In this document: positions 18,229 through 26,673 of the stretch, one piece after another
Position numbering within the stretch: position 1 is the stretch's first letter
Layout of the letters: the number at the start of each line of letters is the position of its first letter
Assembly: GCF_001612615.1 (NCBI RefSeq)
Contig: NZ_BDAU01000031.1
Span: 1-64,000 of the forward strand
DNA from: Nocardia amikacinitolerans NBRC 108937
GTDB taxonomy: Bacteria; Actinomycetota; Actinomycetes; Mycobacteriales; Mycobacteriaceae
Direction: 5' to 3'
DNA length: 64,000 nucleotides
Program-made: the position numbers and the translations under genes
Notes under the pieces: generated by a model
What the model was told of the DNA's origin: nothing
The model's input: the letters and a program-made list of their open reading frames with translations, nothing else
Databases searched by the model: none

Positions 18229-18648
18229 TCACTCACCCCAGTAGGTGCCGAAGCTCCAGAGGTTGCCCTCGGGGTCGCGGACGGTGAACCCGCGCGATCC
18301 GTAATCCTCGTCGCGCAGCCCGCGCACCACCTCGGCCCCGGCCTTGGTGGCACGCTCGAAGAGCTCGTCGGGCTTGTCGCAGACCACATAGATCGAGTCG
18401 TTGCCGGGCTTGCGCTGCCCGAACGGGGTGTCGTCCTTGTCCGCCGAACCGAACATGATGCCGCCGCCGAGCGGCCAGCGCAGTTCGGCGTGCTCGACGA
18501 TCGACGGATCGTCCTCGCGGGCGTAGACGGCCGAGACCTGGAAACCGAAGGCGTTCACCAGGAAGTCGGTCATCGCCCGTGCGTCGCGGAAGGCGAGGCA
18601 GGGCCAGATCGCGGTGCGTGTCGTGGTGTCTGTCGTGGGATTCGTCAT
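18229..18648 (-). CDS. VOC/glyoxalase-superfamily protein (PhnB-like)
   Basis: 139 residues. The fold shows as two beta-alpha-beta-beta-beta halves: WPCLAFRDARAMTDFLVNAF at the N-terminus and a C-terminal GSRGFTVRDPEGNLWSFGTY. The E-in-NLW position fits VOC metal or ligand sites. Members include glyoxalases, dioxygenases and bleomycin-binding proteins; the exact role here is unknown. It starts 10 nt after the AraC regulator's stop, so both are co-transcribed. Confidence 0.9.
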   Translation of the reverse strand: MTNPTTDTTTRTAIWPCLAFRDARAMTDFLVNAFGFQVSAVYAREDDPSIVEHAELRWPLGGGIMFGSADKDDTPFGQRKPGNDSIYVVCDKPDELFERATKAGAEVVRGLRDEDYGSRGFTVRDPEGNLWSFGTYWGE

Positions 18649-18658
18649 GGCTCCAGCC

Positions 18659-19495
18659 TCATCCGCCGAGGCCCGGCTCGTCTTGGACGGATGGAATCTC
18701 CTCGGCCAGCCAGGTGGTCGGGCTGCATCCGGCGAGGTCGAGGAAGTCGCGGTTCAGGTGGGCTTGGTCGTAGTAGCCGCAGGTCGCGGCGACCTGGGCG
18801 ATCGAAACGAACGACGGTGTGTGTTCGATCATCCGCCTGGCCCGCTCGAAACGGGTGACGCGGGCGGCGAGCTTCGGGCTCAGTCCGAACTCGGCGCCGA
18901 ACTTGCGGGTCAGATGCTGGCGGGTCCAGCCGATGCGCTCGGCGAGCGGGCCGATGCTCGCGGTGCCGCCGCTGGCCACCACCGCGTTCCAGGCCCAGCT
19001 GAGCTCGGGGATGACGAGACGGTCCGGGCAGGCCAGGCGCGTCAGGATCTCGTCGCAGATCGCGAACCGCCGCGACCACGGTGCGTCGCCTTGGAGGCGT
19101 TCCCACAGCTCGTCGCCGGTCGGGCCCGCGACCTCGGCGCATTCGAGCGAGATGTTCCAGATCTCCGCGGCGGGCAGGCCGAACAGCGTCCGGCAGCCGA
19201 GCGGGGTGAGCGCGATGGCCACACCCTCCTGAGTCCCGTTGTGCGCGATGGCCGCCGAACTCGCCTGCAATCCGCTGAGGACACAGCGATAGTCGCGCGG
19301 CTCCTGGGCCGGATCGGTCTGCGCCACAACATCGATGGTCGGTCCGATGGCGACGATGAACGTCATGTGGCGCGACGGCAGGCCCCGGTGCGTGCCCGGC
19401 CGGTATCCCGTCATCCGGTAACCGAGGTAGTGATCGATGAACGCCGCCAGCGCGGGCGCGGGGCGGGCCGTCACCACCTCCGTGGTCGGCTCCAT
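18659..19495 (-). CDS. AraC-family transcriptional regulator
   Basis: 278 residues from the ATG at 19495 (MEPTTEVV); the open frame extends to 19561 without family similarity. The N-terminal half is the DUF6597-like sensor type (FIDHYLGYRMTGYRPGTH, HMTFIVAIG). Two C-terminal helix-turn-helices follow: ASIGPLAERIGWTRQHLTRK and VAATCGYYDQAHLNRDF. It is co-transcribed with the VOC gene and divergent from the dehydrogenase at 19670, which is a plausible target. Confidence 0.9.
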   Translation of the reverse strand: MEPTTEVVTARPAPALAAFIDHYLGYRMTGYRPGTHRGLPSRHMTFIVAIGPTIDVVAQTDPAQEPRDYRCVLSGLQASSAAIAHNGTQEGVAIALTPLGCRTLFGLPAAEIWNISLECAEVAGPTGDELWERLQGDAPWSRRFAICDEILTRLACPDRLVIPELSWAWNAVVASGGTASIGPLAERIGWTRQHLTRKFGAEFGLSPKLAARVTRFERARRMIEHTPSFVSIAQVAATCGYYDQAHLNRDFLDLAGCSPTTWLAEEIPSVQDEPGLGG

Positions 19496-19669
19496 GTGGC
19501 TCACGGTACGCCCGCGCGGGCCATTCGCGTACCGATCTCGCGGCGCGCGAACGTGGCGCACGCCGCGCTCCAGGGGGCGGTGAGATCGCGCACACGGGGC
19601 GCCTCGGGTCTGTGAGTTCGGGTTGCTGCCCGGTTACCGTTACGCCTTCAGATGAGGAGTGGAGGTGTC

Positions 19670-20590
19670 ATGCGTCGAATCCGATACGAGCGCAGTGGTG
19701 GTCCCGAGGTGCTCGAGCTGGAATCGGCCGAGACACCGACACCCGGGCCCGGCGAACTTCTGGTGAAGGTGCACGCCATCGGCGTGACCCTGCCGGTGGT
19801 GCGGAAAGTTCGCGAACAGCGCGAGCCGATCCCGCTCGGCGGCGAGATCGCGGGCGAGGTGATCGCCGTTGGCGACGGCGTCACCGACTTCGCGCCCGGC
19901 TACCGCGTCACCGGTCTGTGCTTCGGCCACGGTTACGCCGAGTACGCCCTGCTGCGCCAGGAGATGGTGTCATCGATTCCCGATGGAGCTTCCGCCATCG
20001 ATGCGGTCGCGCTGGTGCGCAGTGGTCTGATCGCGCTCGGTGCGCTGGACGCCGCGAAGCCAGAGTCCGGTGAATCGGCGCTGGTCACCGCAGCGGCGAG
20101 CGGCGTAGGGCACCTCGCCGTTCAGCTGGCGCGGGTGCGCGGGGCCAAGCGGGTGGTCGCCGCCGTCTCCGACCCCGCGAAGGGCGAGTTCCTGCGCGAA
20201 CTCGGCGCCGACGAGGTCGTCGTCTACGGGGAGCCGTGGGGCGAGCCCGTGGATTATGTGCTCGACGCCGTTGGTGGCGAACTGCTCGGCCCCGCCCTCG
20301 CGGCCCTCGCGCCCGGCGGCCGCCTCGTCGCCTACAGCTCGGGCGGCGGCACCATCCAGGCCTACGACCTGCTGGCCGGCGCCAAAGCGGTGATCGGCTT
20401 CCAGATGGCGCGGGTCGCGCGCGAGATGCCGGAGGTGTACGAGCACTGGCGGCAGGAGCTGTGGCAGTACTTCGCCTCCGGCCAGGTGCGTCCGGTGGTG
20501 CACGGGGAATTCGCGCTGGAAGACGCGGCCGCCGCGCACGCGCTTATCGAGGCGCGCGCCAACCACGGCAAGGTCGTGCTCGTCCCCTGA
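19670..20590 (+). CDS. Zinc-type alcohol dehydrogenase-like / NADPH:quinone reductase
   Basis: 306 residues from ATG 19670, with GGAGGTGTC directly upstream (an in-frame start at 19652 lacks one). MDR superfamily: GroES-like N-domain (PGPGELLVKVHAIGVTLP) and Rossmann motif AAASGVGHLAVQLARVRGAK (about 144-163). It lacks the catalytic-zinc GHE signature, so it belongs with quinone-reductase or enoyl-reductase-like members. Electron acceptor unknown. It is divergent from the AraC gene. Confidence 0.92.
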   Translation: MRRIRYERSGGPEVLELESAETPTPGPGELLVKVHAIGVTLPVVRKVREQREPIPLGGEIAGEVIAVGDGVTDFAPGYRVTGLCFGHGYAEYALLRQEMVSSIPDGASAIDAVALVRSGLIALGALDAAKPESGESALVTAAASGVGHLAVQLARVRGAKRVVAAVSDPAKGEFLRELGADEVVVYGEPWGEPVDYVLDAVGGELLGPALAALAPGGRLVAYSSGGGTIQAYDLLAGAKAVIGFQMARVAREMPEVYEHWRQELWQYFASGQVRPVVHGEFALEDAAAAHALIEARANHGKVVLVP

Positions 20591-20605
20591 CCGCACCACG
20601 ACGAC

Positions 20606-20650
20606 CGAAGGTGACCCCCAGCCCGCTCGGCCGACCGGATGTCACCTTCG
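20606..20650. terminator. Candidate stem-loop terminator after the dehydrogenase
   Basis: CGAAGGTGAC (20606-20615) pairs exactly with GTCACCTTCG (20641-20650) across a 25-nt GC-rich spacer. It lies 16 nt after the dehydrogenase stop and 60 nt before ychF. No T-run is present, as is common in high-GC actinobacteria. Confidence 0.5.
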
Positions 20651-20709
20651 ATCGGCACGCGACAGGCGCGAGAAGGGCGGAGGTTCGCGGCGCGTAGACT
20701 CTCTACCTC

Positions 20710-21789
20710 GTGAGTCTCACCCTCGGAATCGTCGGCCTGCCCAACGTCGGAAAGTCGACGCTGTTCAACGCGCTGACCAAGAACGACGTGCTTGCCGCGA
20801 ACTACCCGTTCGCGACGATCGAGCCGAACGTCGGCGTGGTCCCGCTGCCCGATCCGCGGCTGGACAAGCTGGCCGAGATCTTCGGTTCCGAGCGCATCGT
20901 GCCCGCCACCGTGTCCTTCGTCGACATCGCGGGCATCGTGAAGGGCGCGTCCGAGGGCGCGGGCCTTGGCAACAAGTTCCTCGCCAACATCCGCGAGGCC
21001 GACGCCATCTGTCAGGTGGTGCGCGTCTTCGCCGACGACGACGTGGTGCACGTCGACGGCCGGGTCGATCCCTCCGCCGACATCGAGGTCATCGAGACCG
21101 AGCTCATCCTCGCCGACCTGCAGACCCTGGAGAAGGCGGTCGTGCGGCTGGACAAGGAAGCCAAGGTCAAGAAGGACCGCAAGCCGGTCGCGGACGCGGC
21201 CAAGGCGGCCCAGGAGATCCTCAACAGCGGAAAGACCCTCTTCGCCGCCCAGGATCAGGTGGACACCGAACTGCTGAAAGAGCTTTCGCTGCTCACCATC
21301 AAGCCGTTCCTCTACGTCTTCAACGCCGACGAGTCCGTCCTCACCGACGAAGCCAAGGTCGCCGAGCTGAAGGCCTCCGTCGCCCCCGCCGACGCCGTCT
21401 TCCTCGACGCCAAGGTCGAAGCCGAACTCCTCGAGCTCGACACCGAATCCGCCATGGAACTCCTCGAATCCATCGGCCAGACCGAACCCGGCCTGCACGC
21501 CCTCGCCCGCGCCGGCTTCCACACCCTCGGCCTCCAGACCTACCTCACCGCAGGCCCCAAGGAATCCCGCGCCTGGACCATCCACCAGGGCGACACCGCC
21601 CCCAGGGCAGCCGGCGTCATCCACACCGACTTCGAACGCGGCTTCATCAAGGCCGAGATCGTCGCCTTCGACGACCTGGTCGAAGCGGGGTCCATGGCGG
21701 CCGCCAAGGCCGCGGGCAAGGTCCGCATGGAGGGCAAGGACTACATCATGTCCGACGGCGACGTCGTCGAATTCCGCTTCAACGTGTAG
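20710..21789 (+). CDS. ychF: Redox-regulated ATPase YchF (Obg-related)
   Basis: 359 residues from the GTG at 20710. P-loop GLPNVGKST (about 8-16), switch DIAGIVKGASEGAGLGNKF, and a G4-region NADES where canonical GTPases have NKxD, fitting YchF's ATP preference. A coiled-coil insert follows (KAKVKKDRKPVAD), and a C-terminal TGS domain ends at MSDGDVVEFRFNV. Universal ribosome-associated ATPase linked to stress responses. Length is typical. Confidence 0.97.
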   Translation: MSLTLGIVGLPNVGKSTLFNALTKNDVLAANYPFATIEPNVGVVPLPDPRLDKLAEIFGSERIVPATVSFVDIAGIVKGASEGAGLGNKFLANIREADAICQVVRVFADDDVVHVDGRVDPSADIEVIETELILADLQTLEKAVVRLDKEAKVKKDRKPVADAAKAAQEILNSGKTLFAAQDQVDTELLKELSLLTIKPFLYVFNADESVLTDEAKVAELKASVAPADAVFLDAKVEAELLELDTESAMELLESIGQTEPGLHALARAGFHTLGLQTYLTAGPKESRAWTIHQGDTAPRAAGVIHTDFERGFIKAEIVAFDDLVEAGSMAAAKAAGKVRMEGKDYIMSDGDVVEFRFNV

Positions 21790-22168
21790 TCGGCCGAGAT
21801 TTCAGGGCCGGGGTGCAGCGGCGGACGTGACTCCGCTGCGCACCTCGAACACCGCCCGAGAACCCGCCGAGCTACCGCCGACCACATCCCAGAGTCTTTT
21901 GGCTCGCAACAGAAATCCGGGACCCGTCGACTGACCCGAACCGTGAATGGCGGCATTGCCGCAGAGCCGCGAAGCGGACGTTCGTACAGGACGAGATCAT
22001 CGAATTCGGCGAACCCGAATCGTACTTGCGCGGGTTTGGTGGGCGGTGAACGATTGATTTGGCGACGGCGGCGTTCGCGGGCCGCGCGGTGTCACATGCG
22101 CTCGGTGGACCGCGACGCTCCGGCCTCGCGACATTCACGGAGCGATCGCTCCGCCACGAGGAGGACAG
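21790..22168. other. Intergenic region without a supported gene
   Basis: 379 bp between ychF and a conserved small protein. Short antisense frames exist but show no conserved pattern. Base composition is more mixed than in the flanking genes. A GAGGAGGAC ribosome-binding site for the next gene ends the region. Confidence 0.6.
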
Positions 22169-22777
22169 ATGTTCATCCAAGTGATTCAAGGCAAGGTGTC
22201 CGACGTCGACCGGTTGCGTCGGTGCATGGATCGGTGGACGACGGAACTGGAACCCGGGGCCGTCGGCTATCTCGGCACGACATACGGACTTTCCGATGAC
22301 GGTACGTTCATCGCGCTGGCCCGTTTCGAGTCCGAAGAGGCGGCGCGACGCAACAGTGCGCGCCCGGAGCAGGGCGCCTGGTGGGCCGAAACCGAACGGT
22401 GCTTCGAGGGGCCGGTCACTTTCATGGACTGCCCCGAGGTGACGCAGTGGATGGGCGGCGGCTCCGACGAAGCCGGCTTCGTGCAGATCATGGAGGGCCA
22501 CACGTCCGATGCGCGCCGGATGCGCGAGCTGCTGGCGCAGACCGGTGATCGTGTGCACGAACTGCGCCCGGAGATTCTTGGCGGCACCTTGTCGACCTAT
22601 GGCGCCGACGGGTACGTCGAGGCGGTGTACTTCCGGTCCGAAGCGGAGGCCCGCGAACACGAGAAGATCGAGATTCCCGATGATCTGCGCCCTCTGTTCG
22701 AGGAGGAGCGCAGACTCATGGGTGATGTCACCTACTTCGACCTGCACGAGCCGATGCTGCTGTCGGCGCGGAAGTAG
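22169..22777 (+). CDS. Duplicated ferredoxin-fold (dimeric alpha-beta barrel-like) conserved protein
   Basis: 202 residues after a strong GAGGAGGAC site. Two halves resemble each other: FIQVIQGKVSDVDRLRRCMD with FIALARFESEEAARRNS and FEGPVTFMDCPEV, and FVQIMEGHTSDARRMRELLA with VEAVYFRSEAEAREHEK and MGDVTYFDLHEP. Each half looks like an ABM-type monooxygenase-like or EthD-like ferredoxin fold, so one chain would form a two-lobed barrel. Catalytic residues cannot be named and the function is unknown. It is seen in many actinobacteria as a hypothetical protein (from memory). Confidence 0.85.
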   Translation: MFIQVIQGKVSDVDRLRRCMDRWTTELEPGAVGYLGTTYGLSDDGTFIALARFESEEAARRNSARPEQGAWWAETERCFEGPVTFMDCPEVTQWMGGGSDEAGFVQIMEGHTSDARRMRELLAQTGDRVHELRPEILGGTLSTYGADGYVEAVYFRSEAEAREHEKIEIPDDLRPLFEEERRLMGDVTYFDLHEPMLLSARK

Positions 22778-22832
22778 GGGCCGGGTTCGCCGCTTCGGTT
22801 CATGCCGTCAGGCGCAGTCCGTGGTGGTGAGA

Positions 22833-23063
22833 TCAGTCGGCAACTCGGCGCGTCGCCCGATCCGGGAGAACCCCGGCTTGGACGAGTTCCTCGTAGATCC
22901 GCTGTTGCTCGTCGTCGAGATTGGAGTACAGCATGTCGTACGCCAGTTCTTCCTCGGCGAGCACCGCGATCGGATCCCAGTTGTCGCCGAGCGCCGCGAC
23001 CACGGCGCTGCGCCGTCGGACCTCGTCCAGCGTGAGGTCGTAAGCAAAATGATGGTCGGCCAT
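22833..23063 (-). CDS. DUF6400-like small protein
   Basis: 76 residues from the ATG at 23063, chosen because GGAG is 9 nt upstream; in-frame starts at 23147 and 23072 are possible. The core FAYDLTLDEVRRRSAVVAAL, DNWDPIAVLAEEELAYDMLY, then LDDEQQRIYEELVQAGVLP matches, from memory, the actinobacterial DUF6400 family. Acidic and helical, function unknown. It stands alone between two divergent blocks. Confidence 0.75.
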   Translation of the reverse strand: MADHHFAYDLTLDEVRRRSAVVAALGDNWDPIAVLAEEELAYDMLYSNLDDEQQRIYEELVQAGVLPDRATRRVAD

Positions 23064-23239
23064 TCGGGGCATCTCCAACCAGGTTCTTTCCAAAACGAAG
23101 TGCCGACGATGCCCAACGCCGCCCTCTCGGGCAATGATCTGCATCACGTTCCCCGGCTGGAATTCATCACATTCGATTCCCGTATGCGGCCGGGCCGAGG
23201 AGTAGAACTGTCCACGTAATCGCCGACCACTCGACCGGG

Positions 23240-23725
23240 CTAGTGGTGGATCACCTCACCGAGCCGCGGCAAGACGCGACGTTTCCAGCTTCGCTCCGTG
23301 GCGTTGCGAATCATTTTCTGTCGACGGTCTTCGATATCGAAGCCCGTCTGCGTCAACAGCAGTCGTGTGCCACGACCCTGCGGACGCAAGGTCCAGTCGA
23401 CAATCCACCGGTCGGCCTGCCGATACATCCAGCTGTAGGTCAATCGTTCACACGGCCGGGCCGCCAGCACCTCGCAGACGATCTCATCGATCGACGAGTC
23501 CGGGATGGTGAACCGGAAGCGGGTCCCGACCGAGGCGGCGAACCCGCTCGGTCGGAGCAGCCACCGCTCCAGTAGATCCGGCTCCGTCAACGCGCGCCAC
23601 ACAGCCTCCGGCGGCTGCGGAAAGAAGCTGCCCAGCTCGACGGCAGCGGGATTCAACCGTGGATCAGCAATCACCGAAGCACCAGCTCGACCGGGGCGAG
23701 GACTGCTCGCGGATCCTCGGTTCAA
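23240..23725 (-). CDS. SRPBCC (AHSA1-like) protein
   Basis: 161 residues if started at the TTG at 23725, which overlaps the ACP stop. A GTG at 23674 would remove a Pro/Arg-rich lead. SRPBCC pattern: FFPQPPEAVWRALTEPDLLE, then VGTRFRFTIP, CERLTYSW and WTLRPQGRGTRLLLTQTGF. The family makes a helix-grip cavity for hydrophobic ligands. Coupling to an acyl carrier protein suggests a shared lipid or polyketide-like substrate, but this is inference. Confidence 0.85.
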   Translation of the reverse strand: MNRGSASSPRPGRAGASVIADPRLNPAAVELGSFFPQPPEAVWRALTEPDLLERWLLRPSGFAASVGTRFRFTIPDSSIDEIVCEVLAARPCERLTYSWMYRQADRWIVDWTLRPQGRGTRLLLTQTGFDIEDRRQKMIRNATERSWKRRVLPRLGEVIHH

Positions 23726-24027
23726 TTCTCATGGCCTTCCTTGAATTTCGCTTCCATCTCCGCAGCGAGTTGCGGCTTTTCGGCCTCCATCTTCTGGACG
23801 TAGGCGACCGCGTCGCCGACGGTTCTCAGGCTCGCCAGGTCCTCGTCCGGCACCTTCACGGAGTACTTGTCCTCCAGTTGCACGGCGATCTCCACCAGTG
23901 ACAGCGAGTCGATGTCCAGATCGTCGACGAAGGACTTCTCGATCACCACCTCCGCGGCATCGATGCCGGTCACCTCCTCGACGATCTCCGCGATGCCTGC
24001 GACGATTTCTTCTCGTGTGGTAGCCAC
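23722..24027 (-). CDS. AcpM-like acyl carrier protein
   Basis: 101 residues. The 4'-phosphopantetheine site is Ser41 in DDLDIDSLSLVEIAV. The sequence closely follows the meromycolate extension ACP AcpM (EEIVAGIAEIVEEVTGI, EKSFVDDLDIDSL, DEDLASLRTVGDAVAYVQK), including part of the Glu/Lys-rich C-terminal tail, but is shorter than M. tuberculosis AcpM. No fabD or kasA genes are adjacent, so this is probably a paralogue of the FAS-II carrier. It is coupled to the SRPBCC gene and divergent from a MerR regulator. Confidence 0.93.
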   Translation of the reverse strand: MATTREEIVAGIAEIVEEVTGIDAAEVVIEKSFVDDLDIDSLSLVEIAVQLEDKYSVKVPDEDLASLRTVGDAVAYVQKMEAEKPQLAAEMEAKFKEGHEN

Positions 24028-24162
24028 GAATCACCCTCCTCGATGTAATCACTATCCGCAGAACGCCTTTCGCCTGCCGGCACGGCACCGGTTCCTGCGT
24101 GTGGGGTCGAACGGCGGTATCAGTACGCTAAAAGCTCCATTGGGGTGGAGGTTCAACAAGTT

Positions 24163-25131
24163 GTGACGGACAACACACAAGACGGCGTGCTGGTGAGCAT
24201 CGGGGAGTTGGCGCGGAGCACCGGGCTCGCGGTACGAATAATCCGTTTCTACTGCGACGAGGGCATTCTGGAAGCCCGCAGGAGCGCGGGCGGGCATCGG
24301 ATGTTCGACGCCGAGAGCGCCACTGAACGACTGCTGTTGGTGCGGCGGTTGCGTGCGCTCGGTCTCGGGCTTGGCTCGATCACCGATGTACTGCACGGGA
24401 AGTGTTCGATCGTGGAGGCTATTTCCGCCGAAAGTGCGCGGCTCGATATCGAATTCAGGTCGCTGGCATGGCGGCGGGCGTCACTGCGGGCAGTCGAGGC
24501 GACCACCCCGGCGCAGCGGGCCGAGCGGCTCGCGTTGCTGGCCGCCGCACAGGACGGTAGCGCGGCGCACGATTGCCTCGTGCGGTTCTGGCGGCGCATC
24601 CTCGCACCGATACCGTCGGGCGACGTCGACAGGTGGGTGTGCTGGAATGTCCCGGAGCCGCCTGCCGATCCGTCCGTCGACGAGGTTGTCGCGTATGCCG
24701 AGTTGGCCGCTCTCGTCGCCGATTCCGAAATGAATCGCATTGTGCGACAACAATACTGGCGGAATCGGCCGGAATTGATTCGCGACCCTCGGGGACTGTA
24801 CGTCGATGTGGGGTCCGTAATGGCGGATGTGGTGCCACTGGTAGCGGAAGGCGTGCGGCCGCGCGCGGGTGGCGAACTCGATCGATTCGTCAATGCCCAT
24901 GCCAGTGCGCGAGGGGAACGCGATTCCCCGCGTTATCGCGAACAATTACTGATCGGCGCAACCGATACCGACCAACGGATTCATCGTTACTGGGCTCTGA
25001 CAGGGCGCTTTCTTGGAACTCGTATCACCGTGGGGCGAGCGCACAACTGGGTGTACGACGCATTGGCCCACTCCACCGGCCTTTCCGATGCGCCGGCAGC
25101 GCAGCGGCAGGGCAACGAGCCATCACGCTGA
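24163..25131 (+). CDS. MerR-type regulator with long C-terminal domain
   Basis: 322 residues from the GTG at 24163, with GGAGGT 10 nt upstream; an in-frame GTG at 24145 lies inside that site. N-terminal MerR helix-turn-helix: SIGELARSTGLAVRIIRFYC, then GILEARRSAGGHRMF. The ~200-residue C-terminal part (about 110-320) is helical and unlike metal-type MerR effector loops. It is divergent from the acpM-like gene. CTCCA...TGGAG around 24136-24150 could be its own site. Confidence 0.88.
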   Translation: MTDNTQDGVLVSIGELARSTGLAVRIIRFYCDEGILEARRSAGGHRMFDAESATERLLLVRRLRALGLGLGSITDVLHGKCSIVEAISAESARLDIEFRSLAWRRASLRAVEATTPAQRAERLALLAAAQDGSAAHDCLVRFWRRILAPIPSGDVDRWVCWNVPEPPADPSVDEVVAYAELAALVADSEMNRIVRQQYWRNRPELIRDPRGLYVDVGSVMADVVPLVAEGVRPRAGGELDRFVNAHASARGERDSPRYREQLLIGATDTDQRIHRYWALTGRFLGTRITVGRAHNWVYDALAHSTGLSDAPAAQRQGNEPSR

Positions 25132-25133
25132 AG

Positions 25134-25670
25134 TCAGTGAGGTCGAGTAGGTCCGTCCGTCTGGGGGTCATCGCTGCGGCCGCTGTCCTGAGCATCGTCG
25201 GCCTTGGTTTCGATTCTGCGGGGTCTGGCCACGCGCCGAATGCCGGCGGCGGGGGCGCCCTCACCGGCTCGTTTCCGCCGCATCGCGTCGAGATCGATGA
25301 CACTCCCGTGATGCTCGGCTCCGCCCGGATCGTTCTCCGGAGCGCGGTGCCGCCCTGCGCCGGGGTCGACGGGCAACCATCCTGTCTCGGCCTGAAGTTC
25401 TGAGCGCATCACGGGCCTGGTCGGTGCCGGGTCGTTGACGGAGCCGCCTTCCGAACGCCAAGGTTGGCGGGAGTCCTCGCCGGCTTCCGAGACTCGGCGC
25501 GGTCGGCGGGGCAGCCGGGTGACTTTCGACGTGCCGTCTCCCGACTCGTTGGAACCGGTCTCGGCGGACTTCAGACCTTCGAGCCTTCTGCGCAACCGTT
25601 CCACAGCATCGAACCTCGACCCGCCCGGCTCCGGCGCGGATCCCCGGCCCGGCACTTCCCGGTCCGACAT
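25134..25670 (-). CDS. Hypothetical Arg/Pro/Asp-rich protein (uncertain)
   Basis: 178 residues from ATG 25670. Low-complexity and charged, with helical patches RFDAVERLRRRLEGLKS and SVIDLDAMRRKRAGE. It ends two bases from the convergent MerR stop. GC3 is about 0.8 in this frame. The opposite strand also carries an open frame from GTG 25138 to 25403 with a signal-like hydrophobic start (VRLGVIAAAAVLSIVGLGF) and a similar GC3, so strand assignment is not secure. No family is recognised. Confidence 0.35.
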   Translation of the reverse strand: MSDREVPGRGSAPEPGGSRFDAVERLRRRLEGLKSAETGSNESGDGTSKVTRLPRRPRRVSEAGEDSRQPWRSEGGSVNDPAPTRPVMRSELQAETGWLPVDPGAGRHRAPENDPGGAEHHGSVIDLDAMRRKRAGEGAPAAGIRRVARPRRIETKADDAQDSGRSDDPQTDGPTRPH

Positions 25671-25674
25671 GGAG

Positions 25675-25794
25675 CTAGCAGCCGACGAGTGCCGTCGCAC
25701 CCGTCGTAGCCACGATCGCCGGCACCCCGGCCCGATCTCTGAACTTCTTCCCGATTGCGTCGACCACGTCCGAATTCTCCCTCAACCGCGACAC
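25675..25794 (-). CDS. Possible 39-residue small protein upstream of the Arg/Pro-rich ORF
   Basis: GTG 25794 to TAG 25675, ending 4 nt before the next ATG. The product has an amphipathic start (DVVDAIGKKFRDRAG) and a hydrophobic end (VPAIVATTGATALVGC). Only a weak GGGA precedes the start. Its existence depends on the downstream minus-strand gene being real. The rest of 25795-26049 holds no supported gene except the yefM promoter region. Confidence 0.3.
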   Translation of the reverse strand: MSRLRENSDVVDAIGKKFRDRAGVPAIVATTGATALVGC

Positions 25795-26010
25795 TCGTTT
25801 CCCGCTCGGTCACACTGAGCGCCGGAGCCAGGCCTGCGCGCCGTCGCCCACGTGATGAATCAACGATAACCGGCTCTATCGCTCCGGTTCATCAGCCACT
25901 TTGCTGCGCCGCGTCATCGAGACTCCGCTGAGCCCCTGAGTCTCACAGTTGGATCTTCGCAACGCCATGCGCTGGTTCGTCCCGGAGTAAGTAACACCGT
26001 CGATCCTTCC

Positions 26011-26030
26011 TGTACGATATGTTGTACGTA
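26011..26030 (+). promoter_or_regulatory. Likely yefM-yoeB promoter/operator
   Basis: TGTACGATATGTTGTACGTA contains two TGTACG units and GTAC half-sites in an AT-rich patch 20 nt before the yefM start. TACGAT fits a TANNNT -10. YefM-type antitoxins autoregulate through TGTAC-containing palindromes (known for E. coli yefM), so this is a reasonable operator. Confidence 0.5.
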
Positions 26031-26049
26031 TCGAGCGAGGGGCTTTCTG

Positions 26050-26307
26050 ATGACCGCACTACCTATCTCTACGGCACGGCAGAACCTGTTCAAGCTGGTG
26101 CAGCAGGTCAATGACGACCATGACACCGTCACGGTCGTCACCAAGAGCGGGCAGAACGCGGTGCTGGTCGCCGAATCGGATTGGAACTCGATCCAGGAGA
26201 CGCTGTACGTGCTGGCTACGCACGGTGGTGTCCGGCTGCTCGAATCGGCGCAGGCGGCGCGGCGCGGCGAGGCCGAGGCTCGCGAGCTGATCGACCCAGA
26301 TGTCTGA
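26050..26307 (+). CDS. yefM: Type II antitoxin YefM
   Basis: 85 residues: ISTARQNLFKLVQQVNDDHD, then VTVVTKSGQNAVLVAESDWNS, the Phd/YefM N-terminal fold that binds DNA, and a Glu/Arg-rich tail that wraps the toxin. It overlaps the yoeB start by 8 nt, the usual coupled order antitoxin then toxin. Likely autoregulated through the upstream TGTAC sites. Confidence 0.96.
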   Translation: MTALPISTARQNLFKLVQQVNDDHDTVTVVTKSGQNAVLVAESDWNSIQETLYVLATHGGVRLLESAQAARRGEAEARELIDPDV

Positions 26308-26569
26308 TCGCAAACTGGTCTTCACCGCTTATGGGTGGGAGACCTACACCTCATGGTTGGCCCGCGACCGCACGATCTTGAAGGCGGCGAACAAGCTCAT
26401 CAACGCTGCGCTTGCGGATCCCTTCGTCGGCATCGGCAAGCCCGAGCCGCTCAAGCATCAGTTGGCCGGGCACTGGTCACGGCGAATCACCCGCGAACAT
26501 CGGCTGATCTACTACGTCACGGACAGTGAGCTGGTCGTGATCGGAGTCGGTGGGCACTACGACGACTGA
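26300..26569 (+). CDS. yoeB: Type II toxin YoeB (ribosome-dependent mRNA interferase)
   Basis: 89 residues of RelE/YoeB fold: FTAYGWETYTSWLARDRTIL, GKPEPLKHQLAGHWSRRITR, EHRLIYYV, and a C-terminal GGHYDD. Glu, Arg and the terminal His/Tyr region correspond to the catalytic residues of E. coli YoeB. It cleaves mRNA in the ribosomal A site and is held inactive by YefM. Intact length. Confidence 0.96.
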   Translation: MSDRKLVFTAYGWETYTSWLARDRTILKAANKLINAALADPFVGIGKPEPLKHQLAGHWSRRITREHRLIYYVTDSELVVIGVGGHYDD

Positions 26570-26673
26570 CCCTCGGCGGTGTGCGACGACGTCTGGCTGA
26601 GGATCGTCGCATTAGCGAAGCCGACGCGCTTCGAGGGCGAACCGTTTCGTGCTCGTCGATCGCTGATCGCGGT

